From CAYVHB01 sp964450865 (lineage in GTDB: Bacteria > Bacillota > Clostridia > Saccharofermentanales > UBA5734), in NCBI GenBank assembly GCA_964450865.1, contig CAYVHB010000014.1, positions 1 to 64,000 of the forward strand: DNA of 64,000 nucleotides. The letters run 5' to 3'. The translations under genes and the position numbers were made by a program. Numbering within the stretch: position 1 is the first letter of the stretch; each line of letters begins with the position of its first letter. The notes beneath the pieces were generated by a model. That model had not been told where the DNA came from. It searched no databases and saw only the letters and a list, made by a program, of their open reading frames with translations. This document shows, in pieces, positions 8,668 to 16,664 of this stretch.

Positions 8668-9069
8668 ATGGAATTAGATAATAATAACCATTCAGTGTTC
8701 TTAATGTATTATCATCTCGTTTTAGTTATAAAGTATCGCCGCAAGGCTATCGATGATAAAATTTCTACTCGGCTAAAAGAGATTTTTGAAAACATTGCAC
8801 CCAATTACAACATAGAACTTCAAAAGTGGAATCACGACAGAGACCATGTTCATATTCTATTCAAGGCACAACCAAACAGTGAGTTATCCAAATTCATCAA
8901 CGCCTATAAGAGTGCGTCTTCTCGCTTAATCAAGAAGGAATATCCTGTGATTAGAAAAGCATTGTGGAAAGAATATTTCTGGTCGAGAAGCTTCTGTTTG
9001 CTAACAACAGGCGGTGCGCCGATTTCAGTAATCAAACGCTATATTGAAAGCCAAGGTGAACAACTATGA
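8668..9069 (+). CDS. tnpA: IS200/IS605 transposase TnpA (Y1 HUH)
   Basis: 133 residues, the normal length of IS200-type TnpA. The metal-binding HUH motif is H60-V-H62 in DHVHILF, and the catalytic tyrosine is Y125 in VIKRYIES. The conserved LVLVIKYRRKAI beta strand and KSASSRLIKKEYP helix are also present. It acts as a dimer on single-stranded DNA at the hairpin ends. Its stop overlaps the tnpB start (ATGA). All catalytic residues are intact, so the element may still move. Confidence 0.95.
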   Translation: MELDNNNHSVFLMYYHLVLVIKYRRKAIDDKISTRLKEIFENIAPNYNIELQKWNHDRDHVHILFKAQPNSELSKFINAYKSASSRLIKKEYPVIRKALWKEYFWSRSFCLLTTGGAPISVIKRYIESQGEQL

Positions 9070-10193
9070 ATAAGGCTTACAAATATCGCATTTACCCCAA
9101 TCCTGAGCAAGAAATACTTATCAATAGAACATTTGGTTGTGTACGTTTTGTCTACAATCGAATGCTTGCCAATCGCAAGGAAGTTTATGAACAAATCAAA
9201 GATGATAAGGATTTTCTAAAACAGCAAAAATATATGCTTCCTGCTGATTTCAAGAAGGAATTTACCTGGCTGAAAGAAGTGGACAGTTTGGCACTGTCCA
9301 ATGCTCAACTCAATTTGCAAACAGCTTACAAGAAATTTTTTCGCGACAAATCGGTCGGGTTCCCAAAATTCAAAAGTAAGCATCGCGATAAGAAGTCATA
9401 TACCACCAACAATCAAGGTGGTACGATTCGACTCATCGACGATAAAACTATCCGATTACCGAAACTGAAAGATGTGCGTATTAAGTTGCATCGTCAACTG
9501 CCAAAAAACGCAATCGTCAAGTCAGCGACAATCAGCAAAACACCTACTGGTAAGTATCAAATCTCCATTCTCGTTGAGTACGAAGCCGAGATTAAGTCTG
9601 TAGCCTCGACAGCGGAGACAGTTTTGGGGCTGGATTATTCGTCTAAGACATTGTTTGTCGATAGCCAAGCAAACAGTGCGAACTACCCAAGATTCTACCG
9701 GCAAGCCGAAGCCAGACTGAAAAAAGCGCAACGCAAACTATCCAAACGCCAGAAGGGCGGCAAAAACCGTGATAAACAACGCCTTAAGGTTGCCAAACTC
9801 CATGAAAAAATCGCCAATCAGCGCAAAGACTTCTTGCACAAGCTGTCAAGGCAGATAGCCAACGCCTATTCAGCAGTCGCAATCGAAGACCTGAATATGC
9901 GCGGAATAGCTCGAAGTCTGAATCTGGCAAAATCCACTAATGACAATGGTTTCGGGATGCTCAAAACCTTTTTAGCGTACAAACTTGCTGAACAGGGTAA
10001 ACCGCTTATCACAATCGATAAGTGGTTCCCTTCGAGTAAAATGTGTCGTCATTGCGCAAGCATCAATGCCGAATTGATTCTTAGCGACAGAGTCTGGACT
10101 TGTGAACACTGTGGTGCAGAATTAGACCGTGATTTGAACGCCGCAATCAATATCAAGAATGAGGGTTGTCGAATCTTAGGATTGGCATTCTAA
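9066..10193 (+). CDS. tnpB: TnpB RNA-guided nuclease (IS605 OrfB)
   Basis: 375 residues, typical TnpB length. The N-terminal HTH/wedge region begins KAYKYRIYPN. The RuvC-like site is D190 (GLDYSS), E274 (AIEDLNM) and D354 (LDRDLNA). The zinc ribbon has two CxxC pairs (CRHC and CEHC). Known TnpB proteins cut DNA guided by an RNA made from the element's right end and favour retention of the element. All catalytic residues are present. Translation is probably coupled to tnpA through the 4-bp overlap. Confidence 0.95.
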   Translation: MNKAYKYRIYPNPEQEILINRTFGCVRFVYNRMLANRKEVYEQIKDDKDFLKQQKYMLPADFKKEFTWLKEVDSLALSNAQLNLQTAYKKFFRDKSVGFPKFKSKHRDKKSYTTNNQGGTIRLIDDKTIRLPKLKDVRIKLHRQLPKNAIVKSATISKTPTGKYQISILVEYEAEIKSVASTAETVLGLDYSSKTLFVDSQANSANYPRFYRQAEARLKKAQRKLSKRQKGGKNRDKQRLKVAKLHEKIANQRKDFLHKLSRQIANAYSAVAIEDLNMRGIARSLNLAKSTNDNGFGMLKTFLAYKLAEQGKPLITIDKWFPSSKMCRHCASINAELILSDRVWTCEHCGAELDRDLNAAINIKNEGCRILGLAF

Positions 10194-10306
10194 TCTGGAA
10201 TAAGAACCGTTGGGCGAACGGGGATAGCTTGGTAATTATATTGGCATTAGCTGGTACGTCCCAAGAAGCCCCTACCTCTAAGCGTTAGCGTAGGTGGTGG
10301 GAGTAT
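10110..10306 (+). ncRNA. Probable omega-RNA (TnpB guide RNA) region
   Basis: The 3' part of tnpB and the ~110 nt after it include the GAACCGTTGGGCGAACGGGG hairpin (about 10205-10222) and the right-end hairpin. This arrangement is known to yield the TnpB guide RNA. The guide would be the flanking bases after the right end, that is, the leader of the metal ATPase gene. Boundaries are approximate. Confidence 0.5.
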
Positions 10307-10326
10307 GTCACAGGAAGGGAATGATT

Positions 10327-12588
10327 ATGGCTGCCGGCCTGAAGAAGGAACTCATCCTTGATAACCTGGATTGTGCAAATTGTGCCGCGCGGATCGAAAA
10401 AGCAGTCCAGGACATTGATGGCGTCACGGATGCCGTGGTTGATTTCACAACCAGAAAGCTCAGCTTCGAGATTACGCATCCCGCCAGGCAAGCGCCTATC
10501 ATGCGCGCTGTTACCGCGGCCGCTTTGCAGATCGAATCGGGACTGGAGATTTCGGAATCCGCGGCAGCCAGGCCAAAACCGGAGCCGGACAATCTGATCA
10601 AGCTGATCGCGCCCGCGAAAATGATCCGGCTGGGCCTGGGCCTTGTTTTATTCGTCCTGGGCCTGGCCTTCCAGTTTACCGAATGGATCGAGCTGGCGAT
10701 ATTTCTTGCCAGTTATGTGCTGATTGGCGGCGATGTCCTGCTGCGGGCCGTCCGCAATATCATCAGGGGCCAGGTTTTTGATGAGAGCTTCCTGATGAGT
10801 ATTGCCACGCTTGGCGCCTTTGCGATTCGTGAATTCCCCGAAGCAGTCGCAGTCATGCTGTTTTATGAAGTGGGTGAGCTTTTTGAAAAGCTGGCGGTTG
10901 GCCGTTCCCGGCGCTCGATCAGCGCCCTGCTGGATATCCGGCCCGATTATGCCAATCTGCAAACAGGCGACACGATCCGGCAAGTCTCACCGGAGGCCGT
11001 GCAGATTGGCGACCGGATTGTCATCAAACCAGGCGAGAAGGTCCCGCTTGACGGGTTAATTGTCGAGGGGACCTCGCTGCTGGACCTGTCTTCGCTAACC
11101 GGTGAATCCGTTCCTCGTTACGTAAAGCCGGGCGACGCGGTCTATTCAGGTTCGATCAATAGAAACGGCTTATTTTTCGTTGAAGTAACCAGGGCCTATC
11201 AGGATTCAACCGTCGCGAAAATCCTTGACCTGGTGCAGCATGCCAGCAGTAAAAAAGCCCCGACTGAAAAGTTCATCACGAGCTTTGCCCGTTACTATAC
11301 GCCGGCGGTTGTCATCATTGCCCTGGCCCTCGCGGTCATTCCACCGCTGGTCTGGCCGGGCACAGCCTTCGCGGACTGGCTTTACCGGGCGCTGATATTC
11401 CTGGTTGTTTCTTGCCCCTGCGCCCTGGTCATTTCGATTCCCCTCGGCTACTTCGGCGGCATCGGCGGCGCATCCAGGCATGGCATCCTGATCAAGGGCA
11501 GCAACTACCTCGAAGCATTGAAAAATGTCGATACGATCGTCTTTGACAAGACTGGCACGTTAACCCGGGGTGTTTTCAAGGTAACCCGGATTCACAGCCG
11601 GCTGGCTGCGGACCAGGATTTGCTGGAAGTAGCAGCTTATGCGGAAAGTTATTCCAATCACCCGATTGCCCAGTCGATCCTGCTGGCCTATGGGCGCGAG
11701 ATCAGAAAGGAACGGATTTCCAGCTATGACGAGATCCCCGGCCATGGCATCCAGGCCGTTATTGACGGCAGAACGGTCCTGGCCGGCAGCAGCCGGTTCC
11801 TGCAATCTTCAGGTGTTACGGTCGACGATCCTGTTGCGGCGGCCGCCGATTCTGTAGAATCAGGGACGATCGTTCATTTCGCCATTGACCAGCATCATGC
11901 CGGCTATATCGTTATTGCCGATGAAATCAAAGCCGACGCGGCCCGGGCGATCAGTGAGCTCAAGGCGCTCGGCATCCGGAAGACCGTCATGCTGACCGGT
12001 GACAGCAGGCTGGCGGGCGAGCAGATCGCCGCGCGGCTGGGCCTGGATGAGGTCTACGCCGAGCTGCTGCCCGACCAGAAAGTCCAGCAATTTGAGCAGC
12101 TGGAAAAGGCGAAAACAACCCGGGGCAAGCTGCTGTTTGTCGGCGATGGCATCAACGACTCACCGGTCCTGGCCCGTTCGGACGTTGGCATTGCGATGGG
12201 CGGCCTGGGCTCGGATGCGGCCATTGAGGCGGCCGATGTTGTGATCATGACCGACCAGCCGTCAAAAGTTGGCGAGGCGATTCGGCTTGCCCGCAAAACC
12301 AGCCGGATTGTCCGCCAGAATATCGCCCTGGCCCTCGTGGTGAAGGTTAGCGTATTATTAATGGGTGCCGGTGGTATAGCGTCGATGTGGGAGGCGGTCT
12401 TCGCTGACATGGGTGTGGCCTTGATCGCAATTTTTAATGCGATGCGGATCCTGAACGGGCCAAAGAACGGACCAAAGAATAAATCGAAAAACGAATCAAA
12501 AAACGAATCGAAGAACGAATCGAAAAATGAATCGAAAAATGAATCGAAAAATGAATCGAAAAATGAATCGCAAAAACGGGCCGGATAA
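10327..12588 (+). CDS. cadA: P1B-type heavy-metal-translocating ATPase (CadA/ZntA-like)
   Basis: A Cd/Zn/Pb-exporting ATPase. An N-terminal HMA domain carries the ligand pair C16-A-N-C19. The membrane metal site is C363-P-C365. The phosphorylated aspartate is D407 in DKTGTLTRG. The HP motif (SNHPIAQS) and hinge GDGINDSPVLA are present. The C-terminus has an unusual NESK repeat tail. Start set at ATG 10327 because AGGAAGG (10312-10318) is 8 nt upstream. In-frame GTG codons further upstream lie inside the IS right end. With the ArsR/CadC-like gene it would form a cad-type operon, now separated by the IS, so promoter supply is uncertain. Confidence 0.93.
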   Translation: MAAGLKKELILDNLDCANCAARIEKAVQDIDGVTDAVVDFTTRKLSFEITHPARQAPIMRAVTAAALQIESGLEISESAAARPKPEPDNLIKLIAPAKMIRLGLGLVLFVLGLAFQFTEWIELAIFLASYVLIGGDVLLRAVRNIIRGQVFDESFLMSIATLGAFAIREFPEAVAVMLFYEVGELFEKLAVGRSRRSISALLDIRPDYANLQTGDTIRQVSPEAVQIGDRIVIKPGEKVPLDGLIVEGTSLLDLSSLTGESVPRYVKPGDAVYSGSINRNGLFFVEVTRAYQDSTVAKILDLVQHASSKKAPTEKFITSFARYYTPAVVIIALALAVIPPLVWPGTAFADWLYRALIFLVVSCPCALVISIPLGYFGGIGGASRHGILIKGSNYLEALKNVDTIVFDKTGTLTRGVFKVTRIHSRLAADQDLLEVAAYAESYSNHPIAQSILLAYGREIRKERISSYDEIPGHGIQAVIDGRTVLAGSSRFLQSSGVTVDDPVAAAADSVESGTIVHFAIDQHHAGYIVIADEIKADAARAISELKALGIRKTVMLTGDSRLAGEQIAARLGLDEVYAELLPDQKVQQFEQLEKAKTTRGKLLFVGDGINDSPVLARSDVGIAMGGLGSDAAIEAADVVIMTDQPSKVGEAIRLARKTSRIVRQNIALALVVKVSVLLMGAGGIASMWEAVFADMGVALIAIFNAMRILNGPKNGPKNKSKNESKNESKNESKNESKNESKNESKNESQKRAG
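12478..12572 (+). repeat. 12-bp coding microsatellite (NESK tail)
   Basis: About eight tandem copies of a 12-bp unit (AATGAATCGAAA with AACGAATC variants) encode Asn-Glu-Ser-Lys repeats at the C-terminus of the metal ATPase. The unit length keeps frame when copies are gained or lost. Confidence 0.92.
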
Positions 12589-12648
12589 CGGACCGGAGAA
12601 CGGGCCGGCCTGAAGCTGCAGATCGTCCATGAAAGTCAGGTGAGTGAC

Positions 12649-13209
12649 ATGCGTGCCTATATTGATCCGCCGGGAAAATTCCCCTTGTTTTTAAGGTTTG
12701 GGATCTGGATTGCCGAGAAGATTACTGGCAAAAAGATGCTGGTCGCCAGGCTCTTGTCCTGGTATCCGCGAGCCGCGCTTGGTTCGGCTGTCCTGGAATC
12801 ACTCGTCACCCATCACGATAAAATGATTGATGAGCGCATGCTCAAACTGCTGCGCATGCAAGCTTCTTTTGCTACAGCCTGTCCGTTTTGTATGGATATG
12901 AATTCATTCGAATATGAAAAACTCAAGATCACGGCCCAGGAGTATTCTGCCTTGAAGAAACAAGGTCCGCTGGCCGGCATTGACACATTCAGTGAGCGGG
13001 AAAAGCTGGCCATTGAGTACGCCAGGCTGATTTCGCAGACGCCGCTGGGGATCACGGAGGATTTCATGCAGTCCTTGCGAACGGTGTTTCAGGAACGGGA
13101 AATTGTCATTCTGGCGACTACGGTAGCCCAGGTCAATTACTGGGCCAGGCTGTGCTCGGCTTTGGGCGTACCGCCGGCCGGGTTTACCGAAACCTGCAAG
13201 CTGGATTGA
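12649..13209 (+). CDS. Carboxymuconolactone decarboxylase/AhpD-family protein
   Basis: 186 residues with the AhpD-like CxxC motif in FATACPFCMDMNSFE, followed by an acidic/His-poor helix. The C-terminal half repeats the fold (REKLAIEYARLISQTPLGIT). AhpD-family proteins reduce hydroperoxides or act on lactones. The CPFC dithiol suggests a peroxidase- or thiol-linked role, but the substrate cannot be told. Start chosen at ATG 12649 with AGGTGA 5 nt upstream; an in-frame GTG at 12640 is an alternative. It follows the metal ATPase by ~60 bp and could be cotranscribed. An imperfect copy of its 3' end follows the stop. Confidence 0.83.
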   Translation: MRAYIDPPGKFPLFLRFGIWIAEKITGKKMLVARLLSWYPRAALGSAVLESLVTHHDKMIDERMLKLLRMQASFATACPFCMDMNSFEYEKLKITAQEYSALKKQGPLAGIDTFSEREKLAIEYARLISQTPLGITEDFMQSLRTVFQEREIVILATTVAQVNYWARLCSALGVPPAGFTETCKLD

Positions 13210-13261
13210 TTGCAAGCTGGCGTACGCGTGCCGCCAGTCGGGTTTAACGGATCTGCAAGTC
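13165..13261 (+). repeat. Imperfect tandem duplication of the AhpD-like gene 3' end
   Basis: GGCGTACCGCCGG...TGCAAGCTGG (13165-13204) recurs in degraded form at 13219-13261. The second copy is non-coding and follows the stop. Confidence 0.7.
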
Positions 13262-13347
13262 GCTCTGTGACACCGAATCAACTGCTTCAGCGTGCTGTGC
13301 TGGTGAGGATGGATCGAAGATTGCGCTGCCCCCCCCCCGCCGCACGC

Positions 13348-13383
13348 AAAAAAACCGCTGAAGCCTGCAGCTGCAGCGGTTTT
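13348..13383 (-). terminator. Terminator of tRNA-Ser(UGA)
   Basis: On the minus strand AAAACCGCTGCAG pairs with the CAGCGGTTTT arm, followed by seven T. It begins 5 nt after the tRNA CCA end. Confidence 0.85.
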
Positions 13384-13387
13384 CTGG

Positions 13388-13478
13388 TGGCGGAGAGAGT
13401 GGGATTTGAACCCACGGTAGACTCTCATCTACGCCGGTTTTCAAGACCGGTGCCATCAGCCAGCTCGACCATCTCTCC
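13388..13478 (-). tRNA. tRNA-Ser(UGA)
   Basis: On the minus strand the acceptor GGAGAGA pairs with TCTCTCC, with discriminator G and an encoded CCA (13390-13388). The anticodon loop CTTGAAA gives UGA, decoding UCN codons. There is a long variable arm and a GGTTCAAATCC T-loop. Confidence 0.95.
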
Positions 13479-13621
13479 GTGATAGAATTTGCGAATGGCC
13501 CTCTTTCCCTCGTGCGTTGTGCGCACAATAGCCAATGAATCTGCCTGACCGGGTTGCCTGAGCCTGACTTCGCGTTGATAGTCTACATGAATCGAGTCTG
13601 AAAGTCAATGTGAATGAAACC

Positions 13622-13666
13622 CAAAATAAAGCTGGCCCGGCTGGCGATTCTTGACGGGTCAGCTTT
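13622..13666 (-). terminator. Terminator of the STAS gene
   Basis: AAAGCTGACCCG and CGGGCCAGCTTT form a stem on the minus strand, followed by a T-rich run. It lies ~45 bp beyond the STAS gene stop. Confidence 0.75.
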
Positions 13667-13709
13667 GTTTTATCAGGATTTAAATAGAACCGGTTGCGGC
13701 AATGCCGTT

Positions 13710-14012
13710 TTATTCGATGGTCATGAAGTCGGCAAAGCCGGTGACGTCAAAGATCTCCTTGATGGTTTCGCTGCAGCCGGTAATTTTCATGGTGGTACCG
13801 ATGGCGTTGACCTTCTTCTGGGCGGAGAGCAGGACGCGCAGGCCGGAGCTGCTGATGTATTCCAGATCGGCCAGGGCAAAGACCAGGTGGAAGCGGTCCT
13901 GCTCGTAGACCTTTTTCAGTTCTGCTTCCAGTTCGGGTGAGGTAATGGTGTCCAGGCGTCCGGTCAGGGCGAACATAATGACGTCGTTTTCCTGGGTTTT
14001 GTTAATTTTCAT
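13710..14012 (-). CDS. STAS-domain anti-anti-sigma factor (SpoIIAA/RsbV-like)
   Basis: A 100-residue single STAS domain. The phosphorylation loop is ADLEYISSSGLRVLLSA, with the serine cluster where SpoIIAA and RsbV are phosphorylated by a partner kinase. Such proteins bind RsbW-type anti-sigma factors when dephosphorylated. Start ATG with GAGGAGG 9 nt upstream. It lies downstream of the ATPase-fold gene at 14181-14789, the natural partner, separated by ~170 bp with a 23-bp direct repeat. It has its own terminator. No sigma factor gene is nearby, so the target may instead be the ABC-fused HATPase-like domains across the divergent promoter. Confidence 0.92.
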   Translation of the reverse strand: MKINKTQENDVIMFALTGRLDTITSPELEAELKKVYEQDRFHLVFALADLEYISSSGLRVLLSAQKKVNAIGTTMKITGCSETIKEIFDVTGFADFMTIE

Positions 14013-14037
14013 GGTCTGAACCTCCTCAATATTATCG

Positions 14038-14091
14038 CTGTCGGCATGTATGCAAGGATAAGGTCAGTCTGTCGGCATGTATGCAAGGATA
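14038..14091. repeat. Perfect 23-bp direct repeat, 31-bp period
   Basis: CTGTCGGCATGTATGCAAGGATA occurs at 14038-14060 and 14069-14091, between the ATPase-fold and STAS genes just upstream of the STAS ribosome binding site. Confidence 0.9.
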
Positions 14092-14180
14092 GGGCGGATA
14101 CCTGTCATCTGGCGGCTGCATATTCAGCCAGCGGGCAGTGCGTTCGCTGCACTCGGGTCAGGGCGTCTGCAGGGGCTTGG

Positions 14181-14789
14181 TCAGAAGGCTTTCTTGACGA
14201 TCATTTCCACACCGCCAGCCGTAACGGTGACCACGACGTCGTCAGCAAAGCGCTCGATGATTGATTTCTCCAGACCGGTAGCCTCAAGGTCGGCCGCCCG
14301 CTCTTCAGCGGGTGCTTCCTGATTGTAAAGGGCCATGGACCAGGTCAGGGACGAACGCATCACCGGCATATAGGCTGCGCCCATGAAGCCATAGGCCATG
14401 GTCGAATAGAGCTCGGGCGTGTCAACCAGGGTGGGATCTGCCGCGAATAAACCGGCAAACAGATAGCTGATCTTGTTCTTGAGGCCTTTGGGCGGGGTGC
14501 TGCGCTTGGCCGACGAGACGGCGATGAAAGCCTCGCGGGCTGTCTCCGTCACGGAAGCCTTGACGGTTATGTGGATATCAAATGCATTGTCAGTGCGTTC
14601 GAGCCAGAACAGTCCTTCGCTCTGCTTGAGAACATCCGTTGTCATCGCGATCGATTCTTCGGCCAGCAGGCGCAGGATATTGGTGTTCTTTGTATTAAGA
14701 CCACAATAAACAGCGGCGCGTTCGACTTCGTCCAGGATATTGGCGATTACCTGCACATCCGCGCTGACAGGAAAGAGATCTGTTTTCAT
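14181..14789 (-). CDS. RsbW-like ATP-binding protein with helical insertion
   Basis: 202 residues. An N-box-like helix (ILRLLAEESIAMTTDVL) keeps the Glu pair but lacks the usual Asn. A strand pair follows (GLFWLERTD.FDIHITVKA). A ~65-residue helical insert (about residues 90-150) precedes a late G2-like segment, ATGLEKSIIERFADDVVVTV..GGVEMIV, which matches the end of the GHKL/HATPase_c_2 fold. I read it as a diverged anti-sigma kinase or pseudokinase. The ATG has GAGGAGG upstream. It is cotranscribed with the STAS gene and divergent from the ABC operon. Assignment is by fold pattern, so moderate confidence. Confidence 0.6.
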   Translation of the reverse strand: MKTDLFPVSADVQVIANILDEVERAAVYCGLNTKNTNILRLLAEESIAMTTDVLKQSEGLFWLERTDNAFDIHITVKASVTETAREAFIAVSSAKRSTPPKGLKNKISYLFAGLFAADPTLVDTPELYSTMAYGFMGAAYMPVMRSSLTWSMALYNQEAPAEERAADLEATGLEKSIIERFADDVVVTVTAGGVEMIVKKAF

Positions 14790-14959
14790 GAAGCCTCCTC
14801 ATAGTTTGTTTTTGTTCGTTTTCCATCAGGCCGGGCCCGACCCAGCCTGGTTTTACCGTTATTATACCAGTTAAATAGACTGATCGGATCTATTCTACTC
14901 TTTTCTGGGCTTACCGGCAAGGTAGGGTGATGAATTCCATGAATTTTGTGATATAACTC

Positions 14960-14989
14960 TGTACAAAAGCCTGTAAATCAGCATATAAT
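14960..14989 (+). promoter_or_regulatory. Sigma-A-type promoter of the ABC operon
   Basis: A perfect TATAAT -10 (14984-14989) lies 18 bp after a TGTACA -35-like hexamer (14960-14965). The start codon of the first lipoprotein gene is 44 bp downstream. A minus-strand TATAAT (14861-14866) may serve the divergent ATPase-fold gene. Confidence 0.6.
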
Positions 14990-15032
14990 CTACCTGAATA
15001 ACCACAAAGGATTCATCACTTGCGGAGGATTT

Positions 15033-15887
15033 ATGGTGAAACTGCCCGGATTGACTTCCCTGGTGCTTGTACTGCTGATTGTTACCCTGGTCTTGCCGCT
15101 GGCCGCTTGTGGCGGCAATAAGGGACCGGTTGCACCGCTGGATGTCACCGATTTGCGCGGCCATCGCATCGGGGTCCTGATGGCCTGGAGCCCGGACTAT
15201 ATTCTTGAGGATTATGGCGGCATTGACCTGGTCCGCTTTGACGGTCTCAGTGATGCCCTGCTGGCCTTGAAGTATCGGCGGATCGAGGCTTTTGCTATGG
15301 ATACCATCGATGCCAAGTACCTGTGCAGCGTCCAGCCTGGTTACCAGATGCAGGAAACCCCCGTCGGGATGGACCGCTATGTCACCTTTGTCAATAATAA
15401 CCGCACCGATCTCCTGGTGCAGTTCAATGAATTTGCCGCCGGATTCATGAATAGTGATGAATACCGTGACCTGCATGAGCGGGTCATGAATGTCGATAAC
15501 GGCGAGTTTGTCAACAATGATATCCCGGCCCATACCGAGGGGCCGCTGATCAACGTCGCCATTGACGCGGCCGCGATGCCTTACACCTCCTATGACTTTG
15601 CATCGGACCGTTATATTGGCAGCGACGTCGAGGTGATCCAGATGTTTGCCTGGCAGTATGGTTACCGGCTAAATTTTATCGACAGTGATTATAATGGTTC
15701 GGTCATGAATCTGACGTCCGGCAAGGCCGACCTGTTTATCTGTGCCCTGTCGGAGGCTTATCGTTTTGAGGTGGAATTGACCCATAAAGCGCTGGTCAGT
15801 GATCCATATTTTTCGACGTCGATCCTGCTCGTCGGGATGGGTGACCGCACGGCAATGAGCTTTGATAATCCGGACCTCGGCTACTGA
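15033..15887 (+). CDS. Substrate-binding-like lipoprotein (lobe order II-I)
   Basis: 284 residues with a lipoprotein signal ending LPLAAC (C26). Residues ~40-165 resemble lobe II of amino-acid SBPs (DLRGHRIGVLMAWSPDY, then ALKYRRIEAFAMDTIDAKYL). Residues ~170-275 resemble lobe I (INVAIDAAAMPYTSYDF...GSDVEVIQMFAWQYGYRLNF, GKADLFICALSEAYRFEV). This is the reverse of the usual order. It is first in the ABC operon, 78 bp before the permease. It is clearly paralogous to the gene at 63030-63932 (shared SWSPDYILED-like and FDNP tail motifs). Ligand unknown. GGAGG lies 5 nt before the ATG. Confidence 0.82.
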   Translation: MVKLPGLTSLVLVLLIVTLVLPLAACGGNKGPVAPLDVTDLRGHRIGVLMAWSPDYILEDYGGIDLVRFDGLSDALLALKYRRIEAFAMDTIDAKYLCSVQPGYQMQETPVGMDRYVTFVNNNRTDLLVQFNEFAAGFMNSDEYRDLHERVMNVDNGEFVNNDIPAHTEGPLINVAIDAAAMPYTSYDFASDRYIGSDVEVIQMFAWQYGYRLNFIDSDYNGSVMNLTSGKADLFICALSEAYRFEVELTHKALVSDPYFSTSILLVGMGDRTAMSFDNPDLGY

Positions 15888-15965
15888 GGCCCAAAGGGCA
15901 CCCTGTATGAGATTTTAACCGCAAGTAACCCCAAGCCACATACCATGTACTAGGAGGAGATATGG

Positions 15966-16664
15966 ATGGACTCGTTTTTCAAGTATCTGAATGACCTGTT
16001 GTATGCCAGCCTGATCTATGAAAATCGCTACCTGTTCTTGCTGAAAGGGCTGGGCAATACGCTGCTCCTGACGGTTTTTTCCTTCCTGCTCGGCACCTTG
16101 TTCGGCTGCCTGTTTACGCTGGGCAATCTGCGCGGCGGCAAACTCGTCCGCAAGCTGCTGCAGGTGCTGACGCAGTTCCTGGTGCGCATTCCCAGCCTGG
16201 TCCTGCTGATGGTTTTCTCCTATATTATTTTCGCCGAGGTCAACATGAGCGGCCTGATCCTGGCCATCCTGGCTTTTACGATGAAAACCGCGTCTTATAT
16301 GAGCGATATTTTTACCTCGGCGATCCAGTCCCTTGATTCGGGCGAGGTCGAGGCGGCCCGTTCGCTGGGCTTCTCCAAGCTGAAGGCCTTTTTCTATATT
16401 ACGTTGCCCCAGGCGGTGCAGGTGGCCCTGCCGGTGTACAAGAACCAGTTCATCACGACGCTGCAGGAGACTTCGATTGTTGGTTTCCTGGCCATCCAGG
16501 ACCTGACCCGGGCCAGCAATATCATCGCCAGCCGGACCCTGGATCCCTTTATTTCCCTGATCATTGTCTCGGTGGCCTACCTGACCATCGGCTGGGTGAC
16601 GAATCTGCTGCTATCGCTCCTGGAACGCTCCCACCATATCAGTCCTGCGGAGGTTGCTGCATGA
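15966..16664 (+). CDS. Amino-acid-type ABC transporter permease
   Basis: 232 residues of the HisM/GlnP permease family. Several membrane helices and the EAA loop (EVEAARSLGFSKLKAFFYITLPQA) that docks with the ATPase are visible. Helices begin at about residue 22 (LLKGLGNTLLLTVFSFLLG). AGGAGGAG (15951-15958) supports ATG 15966. The stop overlaps the next start (ATGA). It pairs with the ATPase at 16661-17743. As a single permease gene it could homodimerise or pair with the fused permease at 17759-20092. Confidence 0.93.
   Translation: MDSFFKYLNDLLYASLIYENRYLFLLKGLGNTLLLTVFSFLLGTLFGCLFTLGNLRGGKLVRKLLQVLTQFLVRIPSLVLLMVFSYIIFAEVNMSGLILAILAFTMKTASYMSDIFTSAIQSLDSGEVEAARSLGFSKLKAFFYITLPQAVQVALPVYKNQFITTLQETSIVGFLAIQDLTRASNIIASRTLDPFISLIIVSVAYLTIGWVTNLLLSLLERSHHISPAEVAA

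Larger units (their letters stand above)
8517..10306 (+). mobile_element. IS200/IS605-family insertion sequence
   Basis: A complete-looking element with left-end hairpin, tnpA, tnpB and right-end hairpin. The left hairpin is 8545-8580 (CCCCCACCT/AGGTGGGGG with inner AATCGC/GCGATT). The right hairpin is about 10271-10294 (CCTAC/GTAGG around CTAA-GCG-TTAG). Both are preceded by a CAAGAAG(T/C)CCC motif. As expected for this family there are no terminal inverted repeats or target duplications. The exact ends are uncertain; TTGAT at 8512-8516 could be the target. The element is more AT-rich than its surroundings, suggesting recent arrival. It splits the repressor from the metal ATPase gene. Confidence 0.85.
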
